A stretch of DNA of 64,000 nucleotides. Source: Bugula neritina (taxonomy: Eukaryota; Bryozoa; Gymnolaemata; Cheilostomatida; Bugulidae). The notes under the pieces are model-generated. The model did no database searches, was not told where the DNA came from, and saw only the letters and a program-made list of their open reading frames with translations. The DNA lies in NCBI GenBank assembly GCA_964035545.1, contig OZ037769.1, positions 14,502,633 through 14,566,632 on the forward strand, read 5' to 3'. The position numbers were made by a program, and so were the translations under genes. Below, one piece after another: positions 48,004-61,299 of the stretch; positions within the stretch are counted from its first letter, which is position 1; every line of letters starts with the position of its first letter.

Positions 48004-50540
48004 TTTTTTCATAAAAACATTACCATAAACTATATAACCTGTGTTCTAAAATAAAATTTGATTATTATATAAAACATTATTGTAACTATTGGTCTGAACT
48101 TAAAAAATAAAGAAGCTTTGTTGACTCACCTGAGTCAGGGTTCTCAGATCTGTCCCAGATCTTGACACCATCCACATAATAATTATCCTCCAAGTCTACT
48201 TGGATCCATGGCGACAATTCTTTCTCAGTGTGAGCAAGGCTTGCGTATTCATTAAATGGTAGATAGATGCCATCGATAGCCTTAAATCCTAAATAGTTTG
48301 GGGAGAGTGAGCTGCTTAACTTCACTACTTTGCCTGAAAATTAGAAATCAAATTGTGGGAATAAACTATATATGATGTATTTTAGGCAAGTAAAAAAAGT
48401 AATGTGAGGTAATAAAAAATCATATGAAGCATGTTAGTTTAACAAAATTAGCTCATTAAGTAACCAAAAGCTCTAAAAGAACTTGTAATATAGATTGTGC
48501 AACTCAAGAAATTGAGAAAAGTTATAAATCAATTCACCTTTAGCAAGATTGGTAGAAAACCCAAACACTGTCAAATCTTTAAAGTATGCCTTTTTTACAT
48601 AAAGCTGTCTACCGGTCTGTTTTGTAAAGTTTCTGAGTTTTGGTTCATCAGACATAAAGCAGGATGACACGATGTTGTAATATGACACAGCAACACAGGA
48701 GATAGAGATAGACAAGATTTGAGACTAGAAGTCCAGATCTGATAGGATATGGAAAGCATATCAGAGAAGGTCTGAATCAAGAAAGGACTTTCACCTGAAA
48801 TTAAAAAAGTGCTAATTATTATACCTATAAAAACTTTTTCTTATTGTATTTTTCTCTGTGGTTCCTATTTATACTGTATTTTAAAGGCAGTTTATTTTCT
48901 CACTCACCAGTATAACATATTAAGCTTCAAACATGTAAACTCTAGTTGAAAGTTGTTATATAGCTTGCTATTCTTAAATGAGAAAATTTATATCTGGGCT
49001 ATGCAGATATACTCTATAATATATTTGTTGTAAACTTAAGCTGTGTCAATCAATCTCTCTAGTCTATTTCTCAGTTTAGCTTTTCTTAATAAAAATGCTT
49101 ATTTATATGAATAAGTATTAAACCAGACACTGGGAGTTAGCAAATGGCTTTAGTACAAAGCTGTTGCATCATATACCGTAACACCATCATAATCATATTA
49201 TAGAAGGAACTTAAACCTATAGGTTTATTAATTACTTGTAAATAAAGATATCTTCATAAAGAAGATCATCTCCTCCAAGATTCCTTCTCTCAGCTGCATC
49301 AGAGGCTCCTTGAAGAGTCGACAAACTCTATTCACCGATTCAAAGACACCAGACTGACACTGACTTTGAAGGGAACTGCACTGAGTCACACATTCTAGTG
49401 CAGATCGGGCTGAAAAATTTGACCATGTATTTACTTTTTGTTCATTGTCATTTGTCATTGGTTTGCAGCTGTGTAATCAAAATATTAATCTAACATGCAT
49501 ACTATTATACATACCATAACAATAATGCAAGTCACAATAACTTCATAACATTAGGTATGAAAACCTTGCAAGGTAGTTATACTAAACTGGGATATTAACA
49601 CTATATATGTGTAAAATAATGAAATATTTTGAACTAGTATATATATATTGCCTTTCAAGTAGGCCTATACACACCAGAAAACAACACTATATAAAAATCT
49701 TTAGACGGACTTAAAAGCTACTCAAGAAACTTTACAATATTGTCAGAAACTTAAATACTTAAAATACAAGACTATGTCAATATATACATGGATTATGTGG
49801 TGACATAAAACAAAATAATGTTCAGTTGCATTATCATTTTGCTGTTGTGATTAGTTGTTTTTCTCCTGTACTGTACATTGCAATGATTGCTGTCTAGTTG
49901 CATTGCAATAGCACCTTCACAACTATTGTGATGGTTGCGACGGAACAGCTGTAAAACTCCCAGTTAAGAACCTGAGCTATAAAAATGTCCTAAGGTGCTC
50001 ACACCACATGAATTTGTAACACGATTCAGTAAAGTGATCCCTCAACATAAATTATAAATAAATGTTATGAAGCTATTTGAATAGATACAGAAATTACTAT
50101 TTGCATAATATATTATTAGTTTATATCTAGATAAATGTTTATATTTATATAAATATAAATACACACGCATGCACACGGCACTCCTTATATATATATATAT
50201 GTTTGTATAGTTATACATTTGTATAATATATTTATATATAATATCTGTAAAATTTTCTTTTATTTGATAAAAAAAACACATTTCTTCAATAAGTTTTAAT
50301 AAAACATTTTCACAATTATTCCTGAGTCATTTTTTGTATTACTGCTTTGTTTTAAAATTAATTTTGTGAGATTCTATTAGATTATGTGTATTCTGTAAAA
50401 ACTTATTTGAGCATTATTTTAAAATTCTTGTTTTATAGTGCAATAATGCCTTACAGCTCATAAATGAAAGTTGTTTTTAAATACATTTGATAATGCAAAA
50501 AGTTGAAATAAAAGTTGCATTATATTCATTTGTTATATAT

Positions 50541-50588
50541 ACAATCAAATAATTTAAATGCTCATGAGCATTTAAATTATTTGATTGT
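50541..50588. repeat. Perfect 48-bp palindrome
   Basis: ACAATCAAATAATTTAAATG around the centre CTCATGAG and then the exact reverse complement, with no spacer. Confidence 0.9.
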
Positions 50589-50948
50589 TACAGTTATATA
50601 AAAAGCTATATAAAAAGCATCTTTTTAATCAAACAAATTCTAATCTTTTCAGCCCTCAAACCTTAAGGTATTTGATTAGAAAATTATTTTTATACTGTAT
50701 ACTGTATAGCATATAGATAGTATAATAATATTATAATGCTATCTTAAAACAGTGATGTAACAAACAGCACCATAACAGCTAAAAGTAGCTTTAATATATT
50801 GACCTTTGTTTGACTCTTTAACTTGAGATCCTGAGCTGCTGTAAGCTGAAATATGTTTTGTACAATACACTTGCTCAGTCACTTTCCTAACAGCTAGAAT
50901 TGGTACAAGTTCAGAGGTTAACAAAAAGTAAAGAAAAAGCAGCTTCAT

Positions 50949-53900
50949 CTTAGAAATCACAACTTCACAGGCTGAAAGCATTCGAGTTACTGATATATAG
51001 TAGGGTGCTTAGTCAATTCTTAGTCAGTGTTCACTGTATTGTGAATTCCTTATTCCCTTAGCTATCCTCATGGTCAGTGATTGACCTGAACTGCATTAAA
51101 TATTAAGAAATTCAATAACATAGCTATTATGCTGAGCTAGGGTATTTGCCTGCTACTGATATACATCATAAAGGCTCTCTTTTAAAACTGCAATTTTCAG
51201 CTTTCTGCACATCATCTATCAGTGTTACTTAAATTCAATTTCTTTGTCATCTCAAAATGTGCTCATGCAAACTAAATGCATAGAATTTATATTTTGAAAC
51301 ATTGAAAAATATGAAAAAATCAATAACTCTATAATATACAGTTGACTTTTATTTTTAAGCTGCAATTTATTATCATAAAATGATACATATACTTGTATAT
51401 GATAAAAAATATTAAAATAAAATGCATCAAACCGTAACATTATGCATATTAACACTCAAAGTCAAAAGAATTTAATTGAAGCATCTAAAAGAAAATAATA
51501 ATTTCCAAATATAAATTTAACTTATAATCAAAGAAGTTTAGCTATATATATAGTTTATAGTGATATATAATAATTTTTCGCTGGTATAAGTAGTCATGAG
51601 TGTGTGTATGTTTTGATGCCAGCCATCATTGTTTTATTATGCAACCACCTTAATAAACCTTCCGTTAGATAAAAAGACATTTACTACATATTATATGCTA
51701 TAAGCAGTGAATTTAGTCTGCAGCTATATTACAGATTCATCATCAGAATTCAAATTGCAAAATTGCTCTATATGTATGCCTTTGCCCCTGATATCAATTT
51801 GTCAGGGTCAGCTTGATTAACAATCAGCTACTGAAAAGAATTTCAAAAATTAGCTTTCATATAACCTATCTGCAGAATTTTAAGATTGTTCGTTTCGCTT
51901 TAAGTTTTAATGGCATAATAATAATATTTTGCTCTATATTATTGAACATTTAGTCTGATTTTTCAATGTTTCTTCAAAGCCTATCTACACAGTTGGTTTA
52001 AGGTCATACTTTTCAGTTTCTGGCTCTTTGCCAGGTGCTTTATGTTCTATATGAGCAATGTTCCACTGATAGCTCGAACAGGTTGAATGTCACAAGAACA
52101 AAAAAAATATGAAAAGATAAAGAAACTTATGTTCTCCAATATACTTTTTTATTTTTTTCAAAAGCCAATTCATGTTTAAGTTATAGCGTGTTGAAAAATA
52201 TAGTCCCCCTTCCACATTCTTTTTAATTTATACGCTCCTGACTTGTTATTGTGTCTCAATATGCCTTGTATTTGAGTGCTTGTTAGTCTCCTTCACTAAC
52301 TTTGCCTATACTTCACAAGTGCCAGTGCTGCTGGCTCAAAAGCTAAATGTTATAAACTGTCAGCTAAAACCCAATCTTGTATTCATAGGTTGGTTGGCCT
52401 AAATAAAACGATAGTCAAATCATGATTTCATGTTTTAAAAATTTACTCTATTCTAACCTGCTGCCTAGCTAGTTCTATTTTTGATGTATAATTACAGAAT
52501 TTGTGAAACATTTTTTCGGCAACCATCCTAGTTATAAAATGCAGTAATGGTACTTATAATATTATATTATTATCATTATAATATATTATATAGTATTATG
52601 TGTGTTTTTATTATACTGCATAATATATATTTTATTATTGTTGTTGTGCAAACAAGTGCAAATAACCTAGTTTTCAAAATTTACCTCTAAATTATCAGAA
52701 TATCAGTTTAGATATTTTCATGCTTTGTTAGGTAAACCTAAAAAAAGAGGCTGTATTTCCAAAGTAAAGGGTGTTGAACTATGAACTACAATAGATTAGT
52801 CACTCTGCTACCAAGTGCATCAGTATAATATTATATGAATAGCTCTGATGCTTTGTCTCCAGTGGCTGGCTGCGAAATGATAACTTGGCCAACTTCCAAG
52901 AGTTTAAAATTGGCGCATTATTCAAGAGGTTACATACTGCACAGAGCTAGCAGTGATAGTAACCTTGCTATTGACAGTACTTATTACAACTGCCAGCATA
53001 TAAGCTGCATTGTAGAATGCCGTTGGGGTAGGCTAGTAAAATTAAATTCTGCTTTCTAATATACCTTAGACACAATGCAGCAACATAATTTTTAGTTTCA
53101 AATTACATTGCCACCCTTACATGAGCTGTGGGCTTCATAAAGATTCATATGATTAGAGATTTATGCTATAGGCCCTACCTGTGCTAGTGTATGATGAAAA
53201 TAACACACCATTGTCAAAGTTAACTTCAAGTATGTTGTTTTCCAGAAACTCAGTATTGTCCATTTATCTCTCGCATACAAATACTCATGTAATAGCATAC
53301 AGTTAAAGTTTTATTTTAGAGCACATTGGCAAACTCTACAATAAGAACTTGCTTTACCAGTCTATTTCAGACCTGTTTTTGTAGCTAGTAATACGCAAGC
53401 TACTTATTTTTAAACTTTTGGGTTATTTGTTCAAAACCATTAGCTTTGCTAGTAACCCGGGGCTATTGCAACAGTTCACTGCTAATCAACATGAATTGAC
53501 AGCCTAATAATTATAACCCATTTGCGCGCGAAATATTTATGTACTCATAGTTACTCATATAGTTGGCAATTTATTAACGATGACTGCGTGGTTCAGAGGT
53601 TAAAGGCGTCGGCGAGAAGCTGGTTGGTTATGGTTCAATCCTGGTATGCTGCAATTTTTTTTGTCAACTTATGCAAATCCTACGCATGTATAATAAATAT
53701 GGCTATAGTTGTAAAGTTTTTTTAACTTTTGTTCAACAGTAAGACAACATACATGCATAATACTTAGCTACTGAACACTGGGCTAAACTTTAAATTGATC
53801 TTATAGAATACAATGTACTTAAAATAATCATATGTGAATTAGAGAAACTGGAAGTACAACTGCTGCACTATAGACAGACCTTTACTGACAAGACTGCAAA

Positions 53901-54590
53901 GTGAAGTGATTTAGCTGAAATTAACTCTGCCAAACAAACAAAGAATTATGTTGTGCTGAGGCATTGTCAATAGATTGTAACATAGTGAGATGATTCAGCT
54001 AAGTGCTAATGTAAAACAGGGAACATTATATTGGCAGAAATCCAATAGATTGCCAATTTGTGCGAGAGGGTACTATAATATGTTATTGTGATAGCGCGCA
54101 GAGTGGCAAACGTACTAGGAATGTTATAATTAGTCACAGGAGCGTAGCTAGAACCACCATATGAAGAATTTAGAAAATTGCAGTGAAACTTGCATAATGG
54201 TGTATGTTTTTACCAAATTGTGAAGAGCATAAACAGAATTTCAAAAAACAAAGAAAGTATATTAGAGAAAACATATCAAGGAATGTCAAGTTTAACTTTT
54301 AGACTTTATAAAATGAATCCCCTGTGCTACAGCAGTGGAACATGGAGGGTGTAAAATTTTACTTATTATGCAACAACTTTCTCAGAAAATTATTTATTGA
54401 AAAATTAAAAAAGTATATGAAAGAGGAATGCAAAAGCTATCTTTTCATGTAAAATTTATTAATGTGAGACAAAAACTGTTCGAGCTATCCCCTGGAAACC
54501 GTTTATATATAACATAAAGCAGTGCCTGAATCTGGAAAGTAATGACCTTAAACTAACTGTGTAATTCACCTGCAAACACATTGCAAGAAT
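50949..54590. other. No gene recognised; dispersed repeat and tRNA-like unit
   Basis: AT-rich. The part at about 51770-52000 (CCTTTGCCCCTGATATCAAT; TTTCTTCAAAGCCTATCTA) is a diverged copy of flank sequence also found at 54870-55100 and 58595-58800. A tRNA-like stretch lies at 53578-53645 (GTGGTTCAGAGGTTAAAGGC and GGTTCAATCC). No coding frame is supported. Confidence 0.5.
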
Positions 54591-55115
54591 TTCATAAAAC
54601 AGTCAACAAGTGGAACACTACTTTGTATATATAATAATATGTATCAGTTATCAAATATAACAATTTTATTTGTTTTAGAACTATAAATACAAGTTTTAGA
54701 TAAGCCTTCAACTAAAACTATCAATTTAAAATCATATAGCCCATTTAGTAATTATTTATTTTATTTTAATACGTTATGTGCAGGAATATTAGTTTAATTA
54801 CTGTTTTATATAGCTGCGTACTAAAGACCTGGTCAGTGTGATTATTTTAGTGAGTTATCTTCTCATTGTGACCTTTCTTTGCTCCAGATATTTTTACCAG
54901 AGTTACTTTAAACAAAAAACCAACTAATGCAAAGGACTTCGAATATGTTAGCTTGTTTTATATAACCTATATACTCCACAGAATTTTAAAACTGCATGTT
55001 CTTAAGAATTTGTGCTTTAAATTTTACTCGTATAATAGTGTTTTGCTTTATATTCTTGAATATTTATTCAGCTTTTACATCGTTTCTTCAAAGCCTATCT
55101 ATTTCACCTCCCAAC

Positions 55116-55225
<110 letters not shown>

Positions 55226-55795
55226 ATAGCATTTTATTTATAGTGCTTTTATACATTTGTATTACCTTTGTAAACATATTAGGATAAACCTCTTCTGTTA
55301 AATTATTCATAACATCCTAAAATTACCATGCATAAAGGCCTTTATTACTAAAATCAGAGATATTACGTAATGCTATTTTCTGCATAATTAGGTCACTTCA
55401 TAACACAATCTGAATACATAAAATCTTTGCACAAAGCCATATAATTTATGCATTTGGCATTAAAACAATATATACAGATAATTTATTAAATATAAGAATG
55501 ATAAAAAGTATACAATTACTAATATAATAACACTTAAGATGAATAACTAGAAACTGTTTAATTCAGTATTCATGATACATTTCTAAAAATAGTTTTCCAT
55601 GCATTAGGACAAAACGTCTTGAAACAAATGTCTTATAATTGCATGTGTTAAAGTAATTTTACAGTGAAAGGCTAAAAGATATTCTAAATGCATTAAACTA
55701 TTCGGTTTGTCTCACTTAATGGTTGGTATAACAAATATAACTTTGCTAAATGTTTTTAATTGTATTTCATGTTTTAATAGTGTTTAATAGTGTTA

Positions 55796-57476
55796 TCATC
55801 CAGAGTGTACTTTCATGTGAAGAGTTAGATGGTGTTTTCTGGTATAAGTCTTGCTACAAGTTTCACATTTGTATGGCCTTTCTCCAGTGTGAGTTCTCAT
55901 ATGAAGAGATAGAGTACTACTTTGTTGAAAAGTTTTATAGCATACTTTGCACCTGTATGGTCTTTCTCCAGTGTGTACTCTCATATGAAGAGTTAGATGT
56001 TCTTTTCGTCTAAAAGTTTTGCCACAAACTTCACATCTGTATGGCTTCTCTTCACTGTGTGTCCTCATATGAAGAGATAGAGTACTACTTTGTTGAAAAG
56101 TTTTATCGCATACTTTGCACCTGTAAGGTCTTTCTCCAGTATGAGTTCTCATATGAACAATTAGAGTTCCTTTCTGGGTAAAAGTCTGACCACATGTCTC
56201 ACATCTGTAAGGTTTTTCTCCAGTGTGAACTCTCATATGAGCCAATAGATTTGATTTTTGTTTAAAAGTCTTGCCACAACTTTCACATCTGTATGGCTTT
56301 TCATCACTGTGGATTTTTAAATGACTCAATAGATGGCTTCTTTGTGTGAAAGTCTTGTCACATAATTTGCATTTGTAAGGTTTTTCTCCACTGTGTATCC
56401 TCATATGAACAAATAAACTATTTCTCTGTGTATATGCTTTATCACACTTTTCACATTTATATGGCTTTTCTCTAGTATGAGTTCTTATATGAGCAGTTAG
56501 ATCTCCTTTTCGTATAAAAGTTTTACCACAACTTTCACATTTGTATGGTCTTTCCAAGGTGTGTTTTATCACGGGATTGAAAGTTAGTTCCTCCTTGTTT
56601 TCGAAAATGGTGTTACATGTTTCAAATTCATAAAAGTTTTCTTCATGTTTTATGTTCATATATTCAGGTAACTTTTGAGACTGTGAAACCTGTCTGCAAT
56701 GATTTCTGTATGAGTCATTCTTTTCTAGCTCCATGCATGTTCTAAAGTGTTCTTCACACTTCACACACATTTCAGGCTCTCTACTATTTTCTTCTGTGTC
56801 AAAGCCAAAAAACGAATAAATGAAGGCTTCCCCACACTCACTACATCTTTTAATATGTTTATTGCTGTGCATTGTAGGATATTTATTTGAAACTGGAGTC
56901 TGTGAACAACTTTCTTCTTTTGTCTCATCTGCTTCAACTTTAAACTCTAAAAGAGGAAATTCCAGATTCTCACCTCTCTCTCTATGTTTAGATGCTGATT
57001 CATGCTCTGCAATATTAATATCAAAACTTAATACAGTTTATTTTAATAAAATATGAAGGGCAGCAGCAGTGGTCTATAGGGTTTAAACCGTTTGCTTTGT
57101 GAACACGAAGTCATAGCTTCAAACCTTGCCAAAGGCCATTGGTGATGTTAGGAAGAGCATCTAGTCATAATTGCTTTTGTGACTCATTTAAAACAGTTCT
57201 TAGCACGTTCCAACAAAAACTATTTCTATCATGGAATCTCGTGAGAGAGCCACTATATAAACTTGTGTGAATTTAAAATATAAAAGTTGTTGTATATACA
57301 GTAGTTCAAGCAATGCATGAGGAGATAAAGTAAAATACATGCAAAAATTGTAAACTTATAGAAGCAACCTGTAAAATTTACTAAAACAAAATATTCTTAT
57401 AGATTTTTAAATTGAATAAAATTGTTTTTTAAAAGGCAATAGAAGACAACTCTTTATACTCACCACTGATAGACAT
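55796..57476 (-). CDS. C2H2 zinc-finger protein A (nine fingers), two exons
   Basis: Exon 1 is 57464-57476, only 13 coding bases (MSIS plus one base), with donor GTGAGT. Exon 2 is 55796-57006, with acceptor TTGCAG; the joined product is 407 residues. The N-terminus is acidic (EFKVEADETKEE). It is followed by a Cys-rich module (KRCSECGEAF, then CVKCEEHFRTC), possibly a zinc-binding or dimerisation domain. Then come nine tandem fingers with TGEKPY-type linkers. A probable nuclear DNA-binding regulator; target unknown. Fingers 6 and 8 are near-identical (KTFQQSSTLSLHMRTH), suggesting internal duplication. Exon 1 and its donor are conserved in the tandem paralogue B, which supports the tiny first exon. 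Confidence 0.85.
57061..57278 (+). mobile_element. tRNA-derived SINE in the zinc-finger A intron
   Basis: Same family as 43513-43728: CAGCAGTGGTCTATAGGG head, GTCATAGCTTCAAACC B-box region, GGCCATTGGTGATGTTAGGA body and AACTTGTGTGAATTTA end. Confidence 0.75.
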
Positions 57477-59454
57477 ATTGATATTTTAGTATTTCTACTC
57501 AATCCTGATAAAATAATAAAATACTCTAAAAGATATCATGGCCAATAAACAGAAGTACTAAATTAAAAGTGAAAATGCTTTAGAAAAACTTGGAAATATT
57601 AAAATATAGGAAGTTGTAGCTTAAAAAGCCATGGGATTGGTACAAGCAAAATTAAAAATTAAAATACACAACATAAAAACCAGCTATTTGGTTGCTGAAA
57701 GCTTTGAGGATGAGAAAGTATTGGAAAAGCAGCAACTGATTGACATATCTTATAAATTATTGCTTGAAAATTTGGTGAAGGTAAAGCCTCTCAGTCAAAG
57801 TCTTATAAAATATTCTTTGAAATTTATTGCTAATGTTTGTGCAACTTGCATGGGTGGATATATATAAGAATATATATATACCTATCTCAACATCACCAAA
57901 AAACTATAGAAGAAATCTCTCTATATTAATAATAAACCCTTTAAAAATCCTAGATACATAGAACAATAATGGCAAACATTTATATTTTCCAACCTTGAGT
58001 TCCTTTAAATTTAAGAATGACTTCTAATATAACTCAATGTCATAAAATACTTTTTGTAGACAGATGTCTATAAAGCTTACCCAGCTGTGAGTTCACCTCA
58101 AACATCAACTAAGTTCTAAAAATACTCTTGAAAATAGATAACTTATGGTGCCCATTTAATATATCTTATGGTTTATAATAATCTATTAATAGAATAAGTA
58201 AAAATCAAATTTTGAAACAATCATGATATTAAATATCAACTGACTGTAAAATGTTTCGACATGAATTTCATAAAACAGTCAACAAGTGGAACACTATTTT
58301 GTATATAATAATATGTGTCAGTTATCAAATATAATAATTTCTTTTTATGTTAGAACTATAAATAAAAGTTTTAGATAAGCCTTCAACTAAAAATATTAAT
58401 TTAAAATCATATAGCCCATTTGGTATTTATTTATTTTATTTCAGTACAATAGGTGTGAGAATAACAGTTTAATTACTGTTTTATAATTATTATAGTTGCA
58501 TACTAAAGACCTGGCCTCATAATCGTGAGAGTCACAGAAAACTCGTGCGATGATTTCAGTGAGTTATCTTCTCGTTGTGAACATATATGCCTTGCTCCTG
58601 ATATTTTTGTCAGGGTATTAGCTTAAATAAGAATCGGCTAATGAAAAGGACTTCAAATATATTAGTATTAATCTAAAAAATTTTAAAACTGTTCTTGAAA
58701 ATTTGTGCAATAAATGTCACTAGTATAATAATATTTTGCTCTATTATATTATTGAACATTTAATTTGCTTTTTAGACTTCTCTTCAAAGCCTATTTAATG
58801 CACCTCCCCACATATATATGTATAGCATTTTACTATAGTGCTTTTATATATTTATATTAGTTTTTTAAACATATTATATAAACATTATGTAATACTATTT
58901 TTTGCAGTATTAGGCCACTTTATTGTACAATCTGAATACATTAGTACATCTTTGCACAAAGCCATATAAATTATGCATCGGACATTAAAAACATGTGAGT
59001 ATGTTAAAATTTAATTAATATAAGAATGATAAAAAGTATACAATTACTATAAACACTTAATATATATAACTAGAAACTGTCTAATTCAGTATTCATGATA
59101 CATTTCTAAAAATAGTTCTTCATGCCTTAAGACCAAACGTCTTGAAGCAGTTACTTATAATTGTGGTAAAGTAATTTTGCGGTTACAAGGCTAAGAGTTA
59201 TTCCCAATACATTAAACTACCCTGTTTGTCTCACTAAACAGTTGGGAAAACAAATATAACTTTGCTAAATGTTTTTAATTATATTTCATGTTTTAATGTC
59301 GTTTCATCTCAATATGCAATTTTATGTAGTTATATAGCTAAATTTGAATAGCTTCTTAAAGTGTTCACAAGTTTACATAATTTGAATTTTTCATGCTGTG
59401 CTTTTATATAACAGTCTGTCTGCTTTCTCTGAACATCTGACCACATATTTCACA

Positions 59455-60971
59455 TTATTCTCCAGAGTGTACTTTCATGTGAAGAGTTAGATGGTGTTTT
59501 CTGGTATAAGTCTTGCTACAAGTTTCACATCTGTATGGCCTTTCTCCAGTGTGAGTTCTCATATGAACAATTAGAGTTTCTTTGTAGCTAAAATTCTGGC
59601 CACATGTGTCACATCTGTATGGCTTTTCTCCAGTATGAGTTCTCATATGAACAATTAGTTCTCCTTTTCGTCTAAAAGTTTTGCCACAAACTTCACATCT
59701 GTATGGCTTTTCTCCACTGTGTGTCCTCATATGAAGAGATAGAGTACTACTTTGTTGAAAAGTTTTATTGCATACTTCACATCTGTAAGGTTTTTCTCCA
59801 GTGTGTATTCTCATATGACTCAATAGATGGCTTCTTTGTGTGAAAGTCTTGTCACATGATTTGCATTTGTATGGTTTTTCCCCAGTGTGTATCCTCATAT
59901 GAATAGACAAATTACTTCTCTGTGTATATGATTTGTCACACTTTTCACATCTGTATGGCTTTTCTCCACTGTGAATTCTCATATGACTCACAAGATGGCT
60001 TCTTTGTGTGAAAGTCTTGTCACATAATTTGCATTTGTATGGTTTTTCTCCAGTGTGTATCCTCATATGAATAAATAAATTACTTCTCTGTGTATATGCT
60101 TTGTCACACTTCTCACATTTGTAAGGCTTTTCTAAGTTGTGCTTTTTAATGGGGCAAGAAGTTAGTTCGTTAGTTAGTTCATCCCTGTTTTTGAAAATGG
60201 TGTTACATGTTTCAAATTCATAAAAGTTTTCTTCATGGTTGATGTTCATTATATATTCAGGTAATTCCTGAGATTGTGAAACCTGTTTGCAATGATTTCT
60301 GTATGAGTCATTCTTTTCTAGCTCCATGCATGTTCTAAAGTGCTCTTCACACTTTGCACACTTTTTGAGCTCTTTACTATCTCCTTGTGTGTCAAGGCCA
60401 AACAACGAATAAAAGAAGTTGTTCCCACATTTGCTGCATCTTTTAAAGTTTTGATTGCTCTGCATTGTAGGATAGTTATTTGAAATTGACGTCTGTGAAC
60501 AACCTTCTTCTTTTGTGTCATCTGCTTCAACTTTGAACTTTAAAAGAGAAGATTCCAGATTCTCACCTCCCTCTCTATTCTCAGATGCAAAGTCTTGCTC
60601 TGGAATATTATTAGGAAACATTTACATTTTACTTAGATAAATATAAAAGGAAGCATGCAGCCATGGTCTACGGGTTAAAAGGTGTGCTTTGTGAACACAA
60701 AGTCATAATGTTAGAAACAGCATCCATGCAGTGTTGCTCTGAAATATTATATATTGAAAATATTATACCTATTTGTGTTGCTTTATTAACAACTCAAGGT
60801 CTATAAGACTATATAGTAGTTCAAGAAATGCCTTTTATAGGAAGTTAAAGACAAATACATGCAAAATTTGTGAGTTAAAAAAACAAAATATTCAAATACA
60901 TTTATAAACATAATTAACTTGTTTTATAAAAAGCAACAGAAGACAAATCTATACTCACCACTGATAGACAT
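59455..60971 (-). CDS. C2H2 zinc-finger protein B (eight fingers), two exons
   Basis: Exon 1 is 60959-60971 (same 13 bases as gene A: MSIS plus G). Exon 2 is 59455-60599 after acceptor TTCCAG; the joined product is 385 residues. Reading on past the acceptor gives a false start MFPNNIP, which is intron sequence. It has the same acidic N-terminus and Cys-rich module (KRCSKCGNNF; CAKCEEHFRTC) and then eight fingers. Two fingers (CEKCDKSYTQRSNL, CKSCDKTFTQRSHL) repeat the preceding pair, so finger number has changed by unit duplication since the split from A. Confidence 0.85.
60655..60735 (+). mobile_element. Truncated SINE copy in the zinc-finger B intron
   Basis: Keeps the tRNA-like head (GCCATGGTCTACGGGTTAAA, TTTGTGAACACAAAGTCATA) at the place that matches the full SINE of copy A, but lost most of its body. 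Confidence 0.6.
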
Positions 60972-61299
60972 CTTGATATTTTAGTATTTCTATAATGAAC
61001 TGAATAAAATAATAGAATACTCTAGAAAATATTACATCTAATAAACAGAAGTACTATAAATTCAAAGTATTAAAGCTTTGGAAAAACTCTAAATTCTTAA
61101 AATATAGGGAATTATAGCTTCAAAAGCCATAGAATTGGTGCTAGCCGATTTAAAGCTCATGATAAAAAGATAAAGAATTGCTATTTGGTTGCTGAAAGCT
61201 TTGAGGATGAGAAAGTATTAGGGAAGCAGCAATTGATAGACATATCTTATAAATTATTGCTTGAAAATTTGGTGAAGGTAAATTAGCCTATCCGTCAAA

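Larger units (their letters stand above)
47376..50948 (-). pseudogene. Secreted apple/PAN plus F5/8C (fucolectin-type) lectin-like gene with apparent frameshifts
   Basis: Minus-strand exons: 50804-50948, 49236-49409, 48538-48794, 48130-48333 and 47376-47613. Exon 1 encodes a signal peptide (MKLLFLYFLLTSELVPILA) and joins exon 2 in phase. Exon 2 gives an apple-type block (ARSALECVTQCSSLQSQC). Exon 3 looks like part of a second apple unit (CVAVSYYNIVSSCFMSDEP). Exons 4 and 5 form an F5/8C domain of fucolectin type (FKAIDGIYLPFNEYASLAHT, SPWIQVDLEDNYYVDGVKIW, RLANVRVTVG, GRYVRVTAVEVNEALNIYEL). The best family match changes frame near 49320 in exon 2, near 48710 in exon 3 and near 47480 in exon 5. 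The gene is therefore either decayed or affected by indel errors. F5/8C fucolectins bind fucosylated glycans in innate defence. The ATG at 50946-50948 was chosen for the signal peptide; an in-frame ATG lies 33 bp upstream. Confidence 0.6.
58260..61290. repeat. Tandem duplication unit, copy B
   Basis: Second copy of the unit at 54590-57870, offset by about 3.6 kb in the same orientation. Confidence 0.85.

Noticed and set aside
52835-53059. 74-codon ORF as a gene
   Set aside because: No recognisable domain, splice context or biased codon use.
53578-53645. Functional tRNA gene
   Set aside because: Only box-like segments are visible; no cloverleaf could be drawn.
57631-57867. 78-codon ORF upstream of zinc-finger A
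   Set aside because: The same DNA is in the duplicate at 61.2 kb, where the frame is not kept, so it is probably non-coding flank.
60600-60621. Start of zinc-finger B at MFPNNIP
   Set aside because: That stretch is intron: the acceptor TTCCAG and conservation with gene A put the start in the 13-nt exon at 60959-60971.
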